A DNA stretch of 64,000 nt from Burkholderia glumae LMG 2196 = ATCC 33617 (GCF_000960995.1 NZ_CP009434.1:62001-126000); one strand, 5' to 3'. Shown: positions 41,276 through 50,830, numbered from the stretch's first letter. The notes: a model not told the origin generated them from the letters alone. Numbers and translations: made by a program.

Positions 41276-44194
41276 ATGTCGAAATCCGCTTCCCAGCGTG
41301 CGCCCACCCGGCGGCACGCCACGGCGCCGTCCGACACCCCGGGCGGCCGCACCATCGCCTTTTCCCGCTTCTGGCTGCTGCGCGACGCGGGCCTGCTGAT
41401 CGCCGACGGCGAGATCGTCTCGCTCGGCGCGCGCCCCCTCGCGATCCTGATCCGGCTGATCGACGCGAACGGCCGCGCGGTGTCGGTGGCCGCCTTGCGC
41501 GAGGCGGTCTGGCCCGGGCTCGAGGTCGACGTCAACACCGTCCAGTCGCAAATCTCGGCACTGCGCCGCGCGCTCGGCGAGGATCGCGACCTGATCGAGA
41601 CCGTGCCGGCCCGCGGCTACCGGTTCGCGGGCGACCTGCGCATCGTCGAGCCGCCCGACGGCGCCGAGCCCGCCGCCGACCCGGCCGCGCCCGCCGACCC
41701 GCTCCCGCCCGAACCCGCGCCGCCCGCCGCCGCGCCGCTCGCGCGCAACACGCTCGCAGCGGCCCAGCCGCACGACCCGGCCGCGTTCGTCGGCCGCCAT
41801 GCCGAGCTGGCCGAACTGCTCGCGACGGTGCCCGGCGCCCGCATCCTCACGCTGACGGGCGCGGCCGGGATCGGCAAGACGCGGCTCGCGATCGAGGCCG
41901 CGCGCAGCCTGGCCCCGCAATTTCCCGACGGCGTGGCGTATGTGCCGCTCGCCACGCTGTCGGCGCCCGACCGGCTGGTCCACGCGATCGCCGACGCGCT
42001 CGAGGTCGACACGCGCGGCGGCGAGATCGATGCCGCGCAGCTCGCCGAGGCGCTCGGCGAACGGCGCCTGCTGATCGTGCTGGACCACGCGGCGCCGCTG
42101 CGCCACGCGGTGGCGCGCGCGGCCGAGCGGCTGGCCGCCGCCACGCCCGGCGTGCACCTGCTGATCACCAGCGACACCGCGCTCGCGATCGGCGGCGAGC
42201 GCGCGATGGCGGTGGCACCGCTGGGCGTATCGGCCGACGCGCACCAGCCCGACGACATCGGCAACAGCGACGCGCTCGCGCTGTTCTTCACCGCGTTCGA
42301 GCGCCGCCAGCGCCGCGACGGCACCACCGCGCCGGCCCGGCTGCCGGCCGATGCGCTGGCCGCGGCCGCCTCGATCTGCGCAAGCCTCGACGGCATGCCG
42401 CATCCGGTCGAGCTGCTGGCGGCCGATATCGCCGCCAGGCTGGCCTCGAACGGCGACGTGCGCGCGGCGTTCGTGGCCTGCGCGACCGAGCTCGACGGCT
42501 TCCTCGCCCAGCGCACCGGCTCGCGGCGCCGGCTGCTGCCGCACGCGGACCTGCAGCTGGCCTGCCTCGATTTCGTCTACGGCAGGCTCGACGCGGGCAC
42601 CCGCACGGTGCTGCGCCGCCTCGGCCTGTTCCACGGCGCGTTCGAGGAAGGCGCGGCGGCCGAGCTGCTGGTGGCGTTCGATCGCGCGCTCGGCCTCGAC
42701 GACACGCCCGCCGAGACCACCCGCCAGCGGCTGCGCCAACTGGTGGGCGCCGGCCTCGTCGAGGACGTCGAATGCGACGGCGAGATGCGGCTGCAACTGC
42801 CGCCCTCGGTGCGCCGCTTCGCGCTGACCACGCTCGCGCGCACGCCCGAGCGCGCCACGCCCGGCGCGCTGCACGCGGCACTGGTGGCGCGCATGGTGGC
42901 GCGCCGCTTCGGCGCGGGGCCGTTTCTCGCGCCGCCCACCGTGCGCCACGACCTGGCCGACCTGCGTGCCGCGCTCGAGTGGGCGATCGACGCCGGCAAG
43001 CCGGAGCTCGGCGCGGACCTGCTCGACCACTCCGCGCCGCTCTGGGTGCGGCTCTCGCTCGGCGACGAGTACGTGGGATGGGCGCGGCGGGTGGCCGTGT
43101 GCGGCAACGGCGGCGAGCTCCGGCGGATCCGCCCCGAGATGCGCGTGGCCGCCGCGCTCGCCAACGCGCTCACCTGCAAGCGCAACGCGGCCAGCGAAGC
43201 GGCGCTGCAATGGCAGCGCGCCTACGAGATCGCCAGCGCCTGCGCCGACAATTCCACGCGGCTGCGCGCGCTGCTGCACCTGTTCTTCCGCGCCCAGATC
43301 CGCGGCGAAACCGACCGCACCCGCGAACACGCCCGCAAGTACACCGAGATCGCCGATGCCGCGCGCTGGCCCGCCGCGCAGCACAACGCGCGGCTGATCG
43401 AGGGCATGCTGCGCGCCTATACCGGCGACCTGCACATGGCGATCCCGCTGCTGGCCGGCGCCAACGGCGCGCATCCCGACGTGATCCGCGAGGCGCGCGC
43501 GCTGGCCACGCGCCACGGCCTGTCGCTGCACCTGATCGCGAGCGCCGCGCTGTCCACCGTGCAGTGGCTGGTGGGCGGCAAGCCGCGCGACGGCGAAATT
43601 CCCGAGCTGGCCGCCCCCGACAACGAGCCGATGTCGTGCTGCGTCGCGCTGCGCCACGCCTGCGCGCTCGCCGTGGTCGAGGACGACGCGCCGCGCGCCG
43701 AGGCCTACGCGGCCGCGCTGGTCGAGCTGGCCAGTTCGTCCGCGCCGCGCCGCTGGCTGCGCACCGGCCTGGACGTGCAGCGCTGGCTGCTGGCCCGCCA
43801 GGGCGACCACGCCACCGGCCTGCAGCTGGTGGAGGAGATCGCCCAGCGCTTCGAGTCGCACCGCGTGCCGCCCGTCGATCTCGCGTTCGTGACCACGCTG
43901 ATGCCGTCGATCGACTTCACGCGCCAGGGCGCGCTCGCGAACGCGCTCGCGCACGGCATCACGCAGGCCGTGCGGCGCGCCGATCGCACCGGCGAGCGCT
44001 GGACCAAGCCGTGGCTGCTGCATCTGCAGGGTGCGCTGTCGCGCGCGCGCGGCGAGCCGCGCGCCGTCACGCGGCGCAGCCTCACGCATGCGCTGCGCTG
44101 CGCGTCCGAACAGGGCGCCTATCGCATCGTCGAGCGGATTCGCGCCGATCTCGATGCGCTCGACGCAAGCATCGACGGCAATGACGGCGATTGA
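41276..44194 (+). CDS. Large transcriptional regulator: winged helix plus P-loop ATPase and helical repeats
   Basis: 972 residues. The N-terminal OmpR-type winged helix (about 25-120) shows FWLLRDAGLLIADGEIVSLG, ALREAVWPGLEVDVNTVQSQISALRRALGED and VPARGYRFAGDL, with no receiver domain. After a Pro/Ala linker comes a STAND/AAA-type NTPase with Walker A TGAAGIGKTRLA (about residue 200) and a Walker-B-like LLIVLDHA. The C-terminal about 400 residues are helical repeats (TPR-like). Such regulators act as NTP-dependent switches that sense ligands through the repeats. The place between hpaB and an effector candidate is unusual for hrp islands. Target genes are unknown. Confidence 0.85.
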   Translation: MSKSASQRAPTRRHATAPSDTPGGRTIAFSRFWLLRDAGLLIADGEIVSLGARPLAILIRLIDANGRAVSVAALREAVWPGLEVDVNTVQSQISALRRALGEDRDLIETVPARGYRFAGDLRIVEPPDGAEPAADPAAPADPLPPEPAPPAAAPLARNTLAAAQPHDPAAFVGRHAELAELLATVPGARILTLTGAAGIGKTRLAIEAARSLAPQFPDGVAYVPLATLSAPDRLVHAIADALEVDTRGGEIDAAQLAEALGERRLLIVLDHAAPLRHAVARAAERLAAATPGVHLLITSDTALAIGGERAMAVAPLGVSADAHQPDDIGNSDALALFFTAFERRQRRDGTTAPARLPADALAAAASICASLDGMPHPVELLAADIAARLASNGDVRAAFVACATELDGFLAQRTGSRRRLLPHADLQLACLDFVYGRLDAGTRTVLRRLGLFHGAFEEGAAAELLVAFDRALGLDDTPAETTRQRLRQLVGAGLVEDVECDGEMRLQLPPSVRRFALTTLARTPERATPGALHAALVARMVARRFGAGPFLAPPTVRHDLADLRAALEWAIDAGKPELGADLLDHSAPLWVRLSLGDEYVGWARRVAVCGNGGELRRIRPEMRVAAALANALTCKRNAASEAALQWQRAYEIASACADNSTRLRALLHLFFRAQIRGETDRTREHARKYTEIADAARWPAAQHNARLIEGMLRAYTGDLHMAIPLLAGANGAHPDVIREARALATRHGLSLHLIASAALSTVQWLVGGKPRDGEIPELAAPDNEPMSCCVALRHACALAVVEDDAPRAEAYAAALVELASSSAPRRWLRTGLDVQRWLLARQGDHATGLQLVEEIAQRFESHRVPPVDLAFVTTLMPSIDFTRQGALANALAHGITQAVRRADRTGERWTKPWLLHLQGALSRARGEPRAVTRRSLTHALRCASEQGAYRIVERIRADLDALDASIDGNDGD

Positions 44195-44214
44195 ATCGAA
44201 ATCCGCCCGATTGC

Positions 44215-44238
44215 TTCGGATCGCCCGACGCCGCTTCG
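44215..44238 (+). promoter_or_regulatory. hrpII-like box upstream of the effector candidate
   Basis: TTCG-N16-TTCG with exact spacing, 120 bases before the ATG. The best -10 match is TAAATT at 44278-44283, 39 bases downstream instead of 32, so the promoter is imperfect. Its position still supports T3SS co-regulation of the downstream gene. Confidence 0.5.
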
Positions 44239-44357
44239 CCCCGGAGCGCGGGTTTTACCCAATGGCTGTCACACACGTAAATTAACGTGGAGCTCCGTCC
44301 AGCCCACCGGGCCCATGCGCCGAAAACGCATGTCCCGCATGGAAATCCGGAGCTCAG

Positions 44358-47300
44358 ATGTCGCTCAAGTCCGTCCTCGCCCGGCTCGGCGCAGCCGCCG
44401 CCGACCCGCGGCCGGCCGCCGATGCCCGGGGCATCCCCGGCGTCACGCACGCGCTGCCGACCCCGGCAACACCTCCCGCCGCGCCGCTGCCGCCCCGGCG
44501 CGACGCAACGCACGCGGACGCGCCCGCCACCCGCCACGCGCCGCCCCATCCGTCGCCGGCGCCCGGCCTGCCCGGCGCGGCCGCCGAGCAGGCACGGCGC
44601 CGGCAGGGCACGGACCGGCTGAGGGCCTTGTTCACGCGCGGCAGACCCGCTGCGCCCGGCGCCGCGCCGCAGCCGCCGAGCCAGTCGCCGGGGCTCGTGG
44701 CCAACGCCGTCGCGCACGTCAACGCGGCCGCCACCGATATCTCGACGCCGTTCTCGCAGCACTCGGACCGCCACCGCCCGCTTTCCGCGCAGCAGTACCG
44801 CACCGACGTCGCGCGCTACGCCGCCGATACCCGGGCCTCGCAGGCGGCCACGCTCGCGCGCAAGCAGCGCAAGCGCGTGGGCGACGCACTCGGCGCGGCG
44901 ATGCCGGCGATCGCCGAGGACGGCCATGCCGACGCCGACCCGGCCGCGCTGCGGCTCGAATCGCTCGACACCCGCGCCGGCCTGAGCGTGCAGGTGCAGA
45001 CCTGGTTCCCCGATCCCGCCGGCGCGCAGGCGAGCCGGCCGCTCGCCGAGCGGCTTGCCGGGCTCGGCGCGCCCGGGCGCGCGCCTGCGATGCTGCGCGG
45101 CGTGCTCAGCGCCAGTGCGCTGCGCGAGGCCGGCGTGAGCGACGCGGCACAGGCACACCAGGTGCTCGACGCGCTCGCTTCGCTCGACTTCTCGCGCATG
45201 GCCACGCAGACCAGCGCGCTGCCGGCCGGCGCCACGCGAGAGATCGACGCCACGCGCGCGCGCGCGTGGCTGGTGGCACGCGTGCTGTCGCGCACCGACG
45301 AAGGCTTCGACGCGCTAAGCGCGCTGCGCGGGCCAGGCCAGGCGCCGTCGCTCGCGCTGATGGCGCAGCGCGTCATGCTGCAGGCCGCCGACCATGCCGA
45401 CCCCGGCCCGCACGACACGCTCACGGTCGCCACCGATCCGGCGCCGGGCGCGGTGCAGGCACGGCTGCTGGCAGGGCCGGACGCCGCCAGGCTGCCCGCG
45501 CGCGCCTTCGCGGCGGCCGCGATCGCGAACACCGGCGGCGCGACGCAGATGCGGCCCGATCAGAAGGGCGATTTTTTTGCGTGGCGCCAGCATTTCCGCG
45601 ACGACGGCGCGGGCACGCCGCTGGCGATGACGCGCGAGCGTCTGCACCGCTTCACCGGCAAGACCCTCGAGCGCGCCGGCGAGAAACGCTGGAAGACCTT
45701 CGCCGCGCGCGCCATCGGCAAGCACCGCTCGCCGCTCGCCGCGGTGCGCAACGGCACGCAGGACGTCACGCGGCTGACCATCGCCAAGGAGCGCAAGGCG
45801 CTCGGCGAACTCGCCGAGCGGCGCGAGGCGCTGCTCGGCCTGCCGGCGATGCAGCCGGCCGCCACCCTCGCCCACGCGCAGCCCGCCCGCTCGCTCGTCG
45901 AGCTGGCCGCGCTGCACGTCTGGTTCGACAGCGGCGGCTTCAAGACCGGCAGGCCCGACGCCGCGCAGATGGAGGCCATCGTCGCGAAGGCCAGGCAGAT
46001 GCGCGACCAGATCGCGAGACAGCCCGCCTCGCCCGCGCGCGACGCGTTCCTGCGCGACACCGAGGCCTGGGGCGGCAGGCACGCGCAGAGCCATGCTGCG
46101 TTCGCGGGCGTGGGCGACGTGCCCTTCGACCTCGACCGCCTGGCCGGCTGGGCGCAGCGCGCGCAGGTGGACGATCCGGCCTTCGTCGCCGAACTCGACG
46201 CGCAGATCGACGGCGAGCTGGCGGCGCTGAAGGCGAGCGCGAAGAACCTGCCGCGCTCGGTCGGCACGCCCGATCGCGAACACGTGGTGGACGCGCTCGG
46301 CGAGGTCGTCAAGCAGCTGCCGTCGGGCGCGCGGCTGCGCCTGCAGGACGGCAACCGCGCGGGCATCAGCACGCGCGGACTCTCGGCCAACTTCGGCAAG
46401 CTGCTCAACGCCACCGGCATCCCGCTCACCGCGCGCGTGGACGCACGCTACAACAAGAACCGCTGCGCGCTCGTCGAGTTCGCGCGCAGCAACTATGGCG
46501 CCGAGATCTTCGCGGGCACCGCCGACGGCAGCAGCTGGCAGGCCGGCGCCGGCATGCGGGTGGGCTACGACTTCGACGTCGGCCTGTCCTACGTGCGCGC
46601 CGGCGTGACCGTACAGGGCATGCTCTACCAGGCGGAGACCAACCGCCCGCGCGGCGTGTCGCTGCGCGTCACGCGCCGCGTCAAGGAAGACGGCAGCAAC
46701 TTCGACGACAAGAGGCTCGAAACGAAATACGCCGGGCTCTTCAAGCATTTGGTCGACAGCTCCACCGAAGCGCCGGACCAAAGCGCCAGGGGCACCTGGA
46801 ACCATCTCGCCGACCGCTACCTCGAGGACGAGGACGTCTCGGTGGGCTGGACCGACGGCACCGACAAGACCGCGCGCAGCGGCGCGACCTTCGACGTGGG
46901 CGTCTACGGCGGCATTCCGCACACGCCGCTGTCGGCCGGCATGGGCGTGGGCGTCGGCTATACGTCCACCCACCACCATGTTCGCGAACAGCGCGACCAC
47001 GGCGGCTCGCTGCAGCTCGAACAGTACCGCTCGGGCGGCGGCTCGCAGTGGGTGGGCCGCCTCACCGCCGGCCTGAGCGGCTCGGTGCCGATCGGCACCA
47101 GGCCGCACACGGTCGGCCTCGGCACCACCTCGGTGGACACGCCCTCCGTCAACCTCGCGCTGCGCGACAGCGGCATCGAATCGCGCGTGCAGATCGCGCG
47201 CGACAACGGCGTGCTGATGCCGCGTTCGTGCATCGTCGATGTCGAATACCGCTCGCCGCGCCGGTTCACGCAGGCGATCGACGCACAGCGCGGCGCCTGG

Positions 47301-48035
47301 CTCGACCTCTACGCGCTCGACTCGCTGGCCAAGCAGGGCGTGACGATCGACACCGCCAGCGCCGGGCAATGGGCCACCGCGCACGCGCAGGCCGAGGCGA
47401 AGCTCGACAAGCTGCTCGGCGAGATACGCGGCAACGCGGCGCCGAATCAGACGTATTTCCACCGGTTCCGCCTGCGCAGCGACGCGGCAGCGCGCATCGA
47501 CGCGCTCGCCGCCAGCGAAGCGGGCGGCCGGCCGAATCCGGCCGTGGCCCGCGAGATCAACCGGATCATGTCGGACCCGGCGTCGTGGATCGCGTCGGAC
47601 CTGAAGGTCAAGGAAGTCAATTCGAGCGCCTCGCGCGCCGGCCTCAAAGCGGCACTGCACGTGAGCGCCGTCACGCAGGTGTCGGGCGAGCATGAGATCG
47701 TCTCGGAGACGGCCGACTTCGCGCAACTCGACGCGCTCGAGCGCTATCAGGCCGATCGCGCGGCGGCGCAAGCCGCGGCCGGCATCGAGGCCGCGGCGCA
47801 GCTGGAAGGCGAGGGCGAGGACGACGACGGCATCGCGCGCGGGGCCGGCGGGCCGTCGGGCGGGCCGGTGCCCGAGGGCGATGCTGCCGGCGGCGGCGGG
47901 CGCCGCCCGATGCCGCTACGCGCGCGGCACGCGCCCGGCACGGGCGATATCGACGATATCGTCGAAGCGGACGACGACGGGGACGTCTTCTACGACGCGC
48001 GGGAATCGTTCGACGACGCCCCGCCGAGTCCCTGA
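44358..48035 (+). CDS. Candidate T3SS effector, possibly AWR/RipA-like
   Basis: 1225 residues. The N-terminal 130 residues are Pro/Ala/Ser/Arg-rich with no Sec signal, as in T3SS export signals. No enzyme motif is evident. The middle is helical (TRERLHRFTGKTLERAGEKRWKTF, RSPLAAVRNGTQDVTRLTIAKERKAL), and the 650-970 region has alternating Gly/aromatic strands (AGMRVGYDFDVGLSYVRAGVT, GVYGGIPHTPLSAGMGVGVGYTSTHHH) that look like a beta-barrel. An AWR triad occurs at 408-410 (FFAWRQH), the name-giving feature of the AWR/RipA effectors of Ralstonia; a three-residue match is weak support. The C-terminus is acidic and disordered. A hrpII-like box precedes it and it closes the hrp island. The ATG follows CCGGAGCTCAG. 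Confidence 0.7.
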   Translation: MSLKSVLARLGAAAADPRPAADARGIPGVTHALPTPATPPAAPLPPRRDATHADAPATRHAPPHPSPAPGLPGAAAEQARRRQGTDRLRALFTRGRPAAPGAAPQPPSQSPGLVANAVAHVNAAATDISTPFSQHSDRHRPLSAQQYRTDVARYAADTRASQAATLARKQRKRVGDALGAAMPAIAEDGHADADPAALRLESLDTRAGLSVQVQTWFPDPAGAQASRPLAERLAGLGAPGRAPAMLRGVLSASALREAGVSDAAQAHQVLDALASLDFSRMATQTSALPAGATREIDATRARAWLVARVLSRTDEGFDALSALRGPGQAPSLALMAQRVMLQAADHADPGPHDTLTVATDPAPGAVQARLLAGPDAARLPARAFAAAAIANTGGATQMRPDQKGDFFAWRQHFRDDGAGTPLAMTRERLHRFTGKTLERAGEKRWKTFAARAIGKHRSPLAAVRNGTQDVTRLTIAKERKALGELAERREALLGLPAMQPAATLAHAQPARSLVELAALHVWFDSGGFKTGRPDAAQMEAIVAKARQMRDQIARQPASPARDAFLRDTEAWGGRHAQSHAAFAGVGDVPFDLDRLAGWAQRAQVDDPAFVAELDAQIDGELAALKASAKNLPRSVGTPDREHVVDALGEVVKQLPSGARLRLQDGNRAGISTRGLSANFGKLLNATGIPLTARVDARYNKNRCALVEFARSNYGAEIFAGTADGSSWQAGAGMRVGYDFDVGLSYVRAGVTVQGMLYQAETNRPRGVSLRVTRRVKEDGSNFDDKRLETKYAGLFKHLVDSSTEAPDQSARGTWNHLADRYLEDEDVSVGWTDGTDKTARSGATFDVGVYGGIPHTPLSAGMGVGVGYTSTHHHVREQRDHGGSLQLEQYRSGGGSQWVGRLTAGLSGSVPIGTRPHTVGLGTTSVDTPSVNLALRDSGIESRVQIARDNGVLMPRSCIVDVEYRSPRRFTQAIDAQRGAWLDLYALDSLAKQGVTIDTASAGQWATAHAQAEAKLDKLLGEIRGNAAPNQTYFHRFRLRSDAAARIDALAASEAGGRPNPAVAREINRIMSDPASWIASDLKVKEVNSSASRAGLKAALHVSAVTQVSGEHEIVSETADFAQLDALERYQADRAAAQAAAGIEAAAQLEGEGEDDDGIARGAGGPSGGPVPEGDAAGGGGRRPMPLRARHAPGTGDIDDIVEADDDGDVFYDARESFDDAPPSP

Positions 48036-48071
48036 CGGCGCGCCGCCGGGGCGCTCCAGCGCGGCGCGCCG
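48036..48071 (+). terminator. Strong GC hairpin after the effector candidate
   Basis: CGGCGCGCCGC at 48036-48046 and its exact complement GCGGCGCGCCG at 48061-48071 form an 11-bp stem with a 14-base loop directly after the stop. No U tract follows, so it may protect the mRNA end rather than terminate by itself. Confidence 0.5.
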
Positions 48072-48151
48072 GCTGGCGATTGACCGCCTCGGCGGCGCTC
48101 GCTATCGTGGTCGATCCCGCCGGACCCGGCGGAAACGACCACGCCCCCACC

Positions 48152-48727
48152 ATGACCGATCTGTGCGACCGAATCTGGACCCTGCTCGAAGAAGGCGCCG
48201 GCGCCGGCCGCGAGCGCTCGCCGTTCACCATGCTGCAAGCGGCCACGCTCGGGCTCGACGGCGCACCGAAGGTGCGCACCGTGGTGCTGCGCGGCGCCGA
48301 CCGCCAGGCGCGCACGCTGATGTTCCATACCGACGCGCGCGCCGCGAAGGTTGCCGAGCTGGCACGCGACGCGCGTATCGCGCTGGTCGGCTGCGATCTG
48401 GCCAACGGCCTGCAGATCCGTGTCGAAGGCACGGCGACCCGGCGCACCGATACCGCCGGGCGCCTCGCGATCTGGCGTGCCAGCCGCCCCCGCACGCTGG
48501 TTCTTTATCGCGCACCGCTGCCGCCGGGCACACCGGTTGCGACGCCGGCCGACGCGCAGCCGTGCGCCGCCGGCAACGACGCATCGCTCGACGGCTTCGA
48601 ACATTTCGCCGTGTTCGACGTGCATGTCGCAGCGCTCGACTGGCTCGATCTATCCCGCGACGGCCACCAGCGCGCGCGGCTCGTGTTCGGCGCGAACGGC
48701 TGGCAGGCCGGCTGGATCGCGCCCTGA
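48152..48727 (+). CDS. Pyridoxamine 5'-phosphate oxidase-like FMN-binding protein
   Basis: 191 residues of the PNPOx-like split-barrel family. The visible parts are FTMLQAATLGLDGAPKVRTVVLRGADRQARTLMFHTDARAAKV, LQIRVEGTATR, and the C-terminal DWLDLSRDGHQRARLVF, all in the order found in the Alr4036-type subfamily. These bind FMN; the substrate is uncertain and it is shorter than true PdxH. The start MTDLCDRIW was chosen over an upstream ATG by family length. It does not belong to the T3SS genes functionally as far as I can see, and marks the right edge of the hrp island. Confidence 0.82.
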   Translation: MTDLCDRIWTLLEEGAGAGRERSPFTMLQAATLGLDGAPKVRTVVLRGADRQARTLMFHTDARAAKVAELARDARIALVGCDLANGLQIRVEGTATRRTDTAGRLAIWRASRPRTLVLYRAPLPPGTPVATPADAQPCAAGNDASLDGFEHFAVFDVHVAALDWLDLSRDGHQRARLVFGANGWQAGWIAP

Positions 48728-49419
48728 TCGCGCCGACGGCGAAGACGCCGCGTTCGACGCGCGGCTCGCGCATCCGTGCGATACCCTGCCCGTCGGTCAC
48801 CGCGTCGATCGCCGGCGACGGCGCGGTGCGGATGGTCAAGGCGGCGGACCGGCGGCTGGATGGACCGGTTGCGTCCGCAACGACCTGGACGGCGCACGGA
48901 ACCGCCGGGAAGTCGGCGCGGCCGCCGAACGCGAGCGCGAGGCCGGGCGGCGGCCTCGAACGCATGCAAGCCGTGCAGGGCGCCGGGCGGCTCGTTCATC
49001 GAAGCGGGCATTCTCGCGCCGGGCCATGCCACGCAGGCGAAACACGAAGGCCGAAACGGCCACGCAATGGACATGATACCGACATGGGAATGACACGAAA
49101 CGCGCCGACGCCGCGTGTGCTCCCCGGGCATCGGCACGCTTGCCCGCCCGATGGCCAGCATCGACGCCGTCGGGCTTTTTGGGGTGCCCGCAGGGCTGGT
49201 AAACTTGCACACAGGGCGCGATTCGCGCCACGCAGGCCAGGCGCGTCGCACCCGCGCGAACGTCGGAACCGTCCCGAGACGCAGGGACGGCAGGCCCTGA
49301 CCGCAGGGCCGCGCAGCGCGCGTGTCACCCATGCCGTTGGCCGCATCATGCCTGCCCGTTTCCCATAGTGCCGCCGGCGTGCGAGGTGAGCCGGCCGCGA
49401 CCCGACGAAGGTAGGCCAA
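48728..49419. other. Intergenic region with a terminator but no clear gene
   Basis: About 690 bases. Translations on both strands are low-complexity and motif-free. The only firm structure is an intrinsic terminator at 49146-49180 on the plus strand, 420 bases after the nearest upstream gene, which leaves room for an unannotated small RNA. GAAGG before the GTG at 49420 belongs to the diguanylate cyclase. Confidence 0.5.
49146..49180 (+). terminator. Intrinsic terminator
   Basis: Stem GCCCGATGGC / GCCGTCGGGC (10 bp with one G-U pair), 10-base loop, followed by TTTTT. A classic rho-independent form on the plus strand, well separated from the end of the PNPOx-like gene. Confidence 0.75.
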
Positions 49420-50565
49420 GTGCAGAGCAGGACCGAAGTTTATTCGCTGCCTCGCGGCCGGCTGGCGAGATGGCTGACCGCGCCGGGCCAGGATACGCCG
49501 CACGAAATCCGTGTCGCGCTGGTCGGCACGTTGTTCGGTACGCTGCCGATCTTCTTCGGCGGTGTCTTCAACACGATCGCCGTGGCCTGGGTGATCGAGG
49601 CCCGCCATCCCACCGCCCTGTTCCGCTTCTGGCTGTGCGCCGAACTCCTCATCTGCGCCGTGCGCCTGGTCGTGCTGGTGATATCGCGCCGTCGCGCGCT
49701 GCAGCAGCGTCCCACGCCCACCGACCTCTACATCACGCTCGCGCCGCTATGGGGCGCGACGGTGGGCTATGGCGCGTTCGTCAGCGCAATCAGCGGCGAC
49801 TGGGTGGCCGCCACGCTGTCGTTCCTGTCGGCCGCGGCCATGGTGGGTGGCATCTGCTTTCGCAACTTCGCGGCACCTCGCCTGGTGGCGGTGATGATCG
49901 TGCTTTCGCTGGGCCCCTGCGCAATCGGCGCGCTGCTGTCGGGCGAGCATGTGCTGCTGCTGACGCTGGTGCAGATCCCGTTCTACCTGTTCGCGATGAG
50001 CGCGGCCGCGCGCCGGCTCAACGCACTGCTGATCTCGACCATGAAGGCCGAGCGCGAGAATAGACACCACGCACGCCACGACATGCTCACCGGCCTGCTC
50101 AATCGCGCGGGCCTGTTCAACGCCGCCAACGGCGGCAAGCGCGCGCGCATCCGCGCGGGCATGACGCTCTTCTACCTCGATCTGGACGGCTTCAAGCCGA
50201 TCAACGACGCCTACGGCCACGAGGCCGGCGACCGCCTGCTGGTGCAGGTAGCCGAGCGGCTGCTGAGGCTGGCCGGCAGCGACGCGCTGGTCGCGCGCAT
50301 GGGCGGCGACGAGTTCGTGGTGGTTGGCGACTGCCGCGGCGAGGCAACGGCCCGCGAACTCGCCGGCGCAATCGCGCGCGAGATCGCGCGGCCGTTCGAA
50401 CTCGCGCCCGGCATCCGCGTGCAGGTGGGCGCGAGTGTCGGCATCACGCCCGTGTCGGGCGAGGACACCGACATCGACGCACTGCTGCGCATCGCCGATG
50501 CGGCGATGTACGACGCCAAGCGCAACAAGAAGGGCGACCCGCCAACTACACACGCCGCGGCCTAG
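49420..50565 (+). CDS. Membrane-bound diguanylate cyclase (GGDEF)
   Basis: 381 residues. Six or so membrane helices (about 30-205: VALVGTLFGTLPIFFGG, FRFWLCAELLICAVRLVVLVI, VLLLTLVQIPFYLFAMSAAA) act as an input domain; then the GGDEF domain (about 215-375) with DMLTGLLNRAGL, LFYLDLDGFKPINDAYGHEAGDRLL and the catalytic MGGDEF. It converts two GTP to cyclic di-GMP. The RxxD product-inhibition site is absent (AGSD at that place). No EAL domain. GTG start after GAAGG. Its 3' end overlaps a convergent small frame by 20 bases. Confidence 0.9.
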   Translation: MQSRTEVYSLPRGRLARWLTAPGQDTPHEIRVALVGTLFGTLPIFFGGVFNTIAVAWVIEARHPTALFRFWLCAELLICAVRLVVLVISRRRALQQRPTPTDLYITLAPLWGATVGYGAFVSAISGDWVAATLSFLSAAAMVGGICFRNFAAPRLVAVMIVLSLGPCAIGALLSGEHVLLLTLVQIPFYLFAMSAAARRLNALLISTMKAERENRHHARHDMLTGLLNRAGLFNAANGGKRARIRAGMTLFYLDLDGFKPINDAYGHEAGDRLLVQVAERLLRLAGSDALVARMGGDEFVVVGDCRGEATARELAGAIAREIARPFELAPGIRVQVGASVGITPVSGEDTDIDALLRIADAAMYDAKRNKKGDPPTTHAAA

Positions 50566-50830
50566 TTTCCAGCAGCTCGATCATGCGCGTGGTCGCCAGC
50601 ATCTCGAGCACGCCCCTTTTTGCCTGGGCGCGGGCGGGCAACACGGTCTCGCGGTAGCGGCCGACGAGCGTCGCGGCCGGCTCGAGCCCGTCGGCCAAGC
50701 CGGAAGGTCCGTCCTGCCACGTCCGCGCGAGCCGCTCGGCGTCGTCGCGGGTCGGAAAGAGACGCTTGAACGTCCGCCCAGCATCACTCGACCTCCGGCA
50801 ATGTGCCGTGTGGTAGCGGCATCGCGGCAT
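50546..50830 (-). CDS. Small unknown protein at the end of the T6SS module
   Basis: Up to 94 residues. The C-terminal 80 residues read like a real protein (TFKRLFPTRDDAERLARTWQ, LEPAATLVGRYRETVLPARA, LEMLATTRMIELLETRPRRV): amphipathic helices without low complexity. The nearest ATG lies 47 bases inside the tssM-like gene, a longer overlap than elsewhere in this operon, so the start is unsure and it might be a truncated C-terminal remnant. I recognise no family. It converges with the diguanylate cyclase. Confidence 0.4.
   Translation of the reverse strand: MPRCRYHTAHCRRSSDAGRTFKRLFPTRDDAERLARTWQDGPSGLADGLEPAATLVGRYRETVLPARAQAKRGVLEMLATTRMIELLETRPRRV

Noticed and set aside
45315..47771. An 818-codon minus-strand frame antisense to the effector candidate
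   Set aside because: Low-complexity Arg/Ala/Val translation, no ribosome binding site; the plus-strand frame has an upstream hrpII-like box and protein-like composition.
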